Source of the DNA: Pseudomonadota bacterium
GTDB lineage: Bacteria; Desulfobacterota; WTBG01; CAIYCZ01
DNA: 5,588 nt
Assembly: GCA_026388865.1 (NCBI GenBank)
Contig: JAPLIX010000182.1
Span: forward strand, 1-5,588
Direction: 5' to 3'
Under the pieces are notes generated by a model, which worked only from the letters and a program-made list of their open reading frames with translations, made no database searches and was not told the origin of the DNA. The translations under genes were made by a program, and so were the position numbers. Positions 4,960 through 5,588 of the stretch are shown piece by piece. Numbering within the stretch: position 1 is the first letter of the stretch; each line of letters begins with the position of its first letter.

Positions 4960-5588
4960 ATGGGTAAAATAGAAACATTCATGGAGCGCGTTGCGGATCA
5001 TGTCATAGAGAAGCGCAACATCTACCTCACCCTCGCCATCATCATCACCGTCTTTTTTGGCTGGCAGTGCCGGAAGCTGTCGGTTAAGACCATATTTGCC
5101 GACCTGCTGCCGCAGCAGCACCCGTACATAAAGCTGCATAATGAGATCCGCAACAAGTTCGGCGGTGCCAACCAGGTGCTTATCATGGTGGGGGTGAAAG
5201 CTACCGGCAAATACAAGGATGTATTTAATACCGAAACACTGAAGAAAGTAAAATCTATAACAAATGATCTCCTGCTGTTTCATGCTGTTGACCGCTTTAA
5301 GATATTCTCTCTTGCAAGCCCGAAAGTTAAAGATTTCAATTCCACCCCTCAGGGATATGTATCCCTCTCGGTGATGTATCCAGACGTTCCCACAACAGAA
5401 GAAGGTCTCAAAAAGCTGCGGCTCACTGTCTATGGCAGTCCCATCTGCTACCCGGGGTTAGTGTCTCTTGACAGCGCCAAGACGTTAATCCAGGTGGACT
5501 TTTTTGAAGAGCAGATGGATTATACGACCACCTTCAAGGAGCTGCAGGCGTTGCGCAAGAAATATGAAGATGACAATCACTTTATAGC
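4960..5588 (+). CDS. MMPL/RND-superfamily exporter, N-terminal part (runs off right edge)
   Basis: Translated from the plus strand; 209 codons are visible with no stop before the window end. ATG at 4960 follows AAAGGAAGA (4944-4952) at good spacing. After a short cytoplasmic amphipathic start (1-20), residues 21-37 form the first transmembrane helix (IYLTLAIIITVFFGWQC). Next comes the family's usual porter-domain entry: VKTIFADLLPQQHPY (42-56), then LHNEIRNKFGGANQVLI (59-75), with the DLLP and FGG landmarks typical of MMPL-type RND exporters. The rest (about 76-209) is the first periplasmic loop. Full-length relatives have about 750-900 residues and 12 helices and use the proton gradient to move lipids, hopanoids, sterols or other hydrophobic compounds. 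The cargo is not identifiable here. It lies 164 bp after the propeller gene on the same strand, so the two are likely co-transcribed. Confidence 0.9.
   Translation, partial: MGKIETFMERVADHVIEKRNIYLTLAIIITVFFGWQCRKLSVKTIFADLLPQQHPYIKLHNEIRNKFGGANQVLIMVGVKATGKYKDVFNTETLKKVKSITNDLLLFHAVDRFKIFSLASPKVKDFNSTPQGYVSLSVMYPDVPTTEEGLKKLRLTVYGSPICYPGLVSLDSAKTLIQVDFFEEQMDYTTTFKELQALRKKYEDDNHFI

Noticed and set aside
4891..5283. 130-codon minus-strand ORF across the start of the exporter.
   Set aside because: It lies antisense to the MMPL exporter N-terminus and runs into the repeat element; no family features.

Overview
The window looks like a chromosomal piece of an uncultured Gram-negative anaerobe, most likely a Desulfobacterota/Syntrophia-type (deltaproteobacterial) genome. 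The reasons are the gene mix (geranylgeranyl-reductase-type flavoprotein, TetR regulator, YCF48 propeller, MMPL/RND exporter), strong AGGAGG ribosome binding sites, and two families of dispersed hairpin repeats that I recall as common in such genomes. The lineage is an inference; there is no marker gene here.

Layout. Bases 1-392 (minus): the 5' part of a secreted flavodoxin-domain protein. Bases 393-705: no gene; an AT-rich degenerate inverted repeat and a strong hairpin terminator for the next gene. Bases 706-2067 (minus): FAD-dependent oxidoreductase of the geranylgeranyl reductase superfamily, starting at GTG. Bases 2123-2764 (minus): TetR-family regulator, also starting at GTG, 55 bp upstream of the oxidoreductase and probably its operon partner. 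Bases 2765-3706: a 942-bp intergenic region with an inverted repeat, a REP/MITE-like 'CATTGCGAG' element, a pair of divergent TTGACA promoters enclosing a TetR-operator-like palindrome, a GC-rich island of unknown nature, a second forward promoter and a possible 10-codon leader ORF. Bases 3707-4795 (plus): an exported seven-bladed YCF48/BNR beta-propeller. Bases 4796-4959: a second CATTGCGAG element with its half-units in the opposite order and a T-tract at its end. Bases 4960-5588 (plus): N-terminal part of an MMPL/RND-superfamily exporter, running off the window.

How it may work together (inference). The palindrome between the two divergent promoters could let the TetR protein control both its own operon (regulator plus FAD reductase) and the forward propeller-exporter operon. 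A flavoprotein that saturates isoprenoid or lipid double bonds beside an RND exporter of hydrophobic molecules and a periplasmic propeller suggests modification and export of a membrane lipid or hydrophobic compound. The substrate cannot be read from the sequence.
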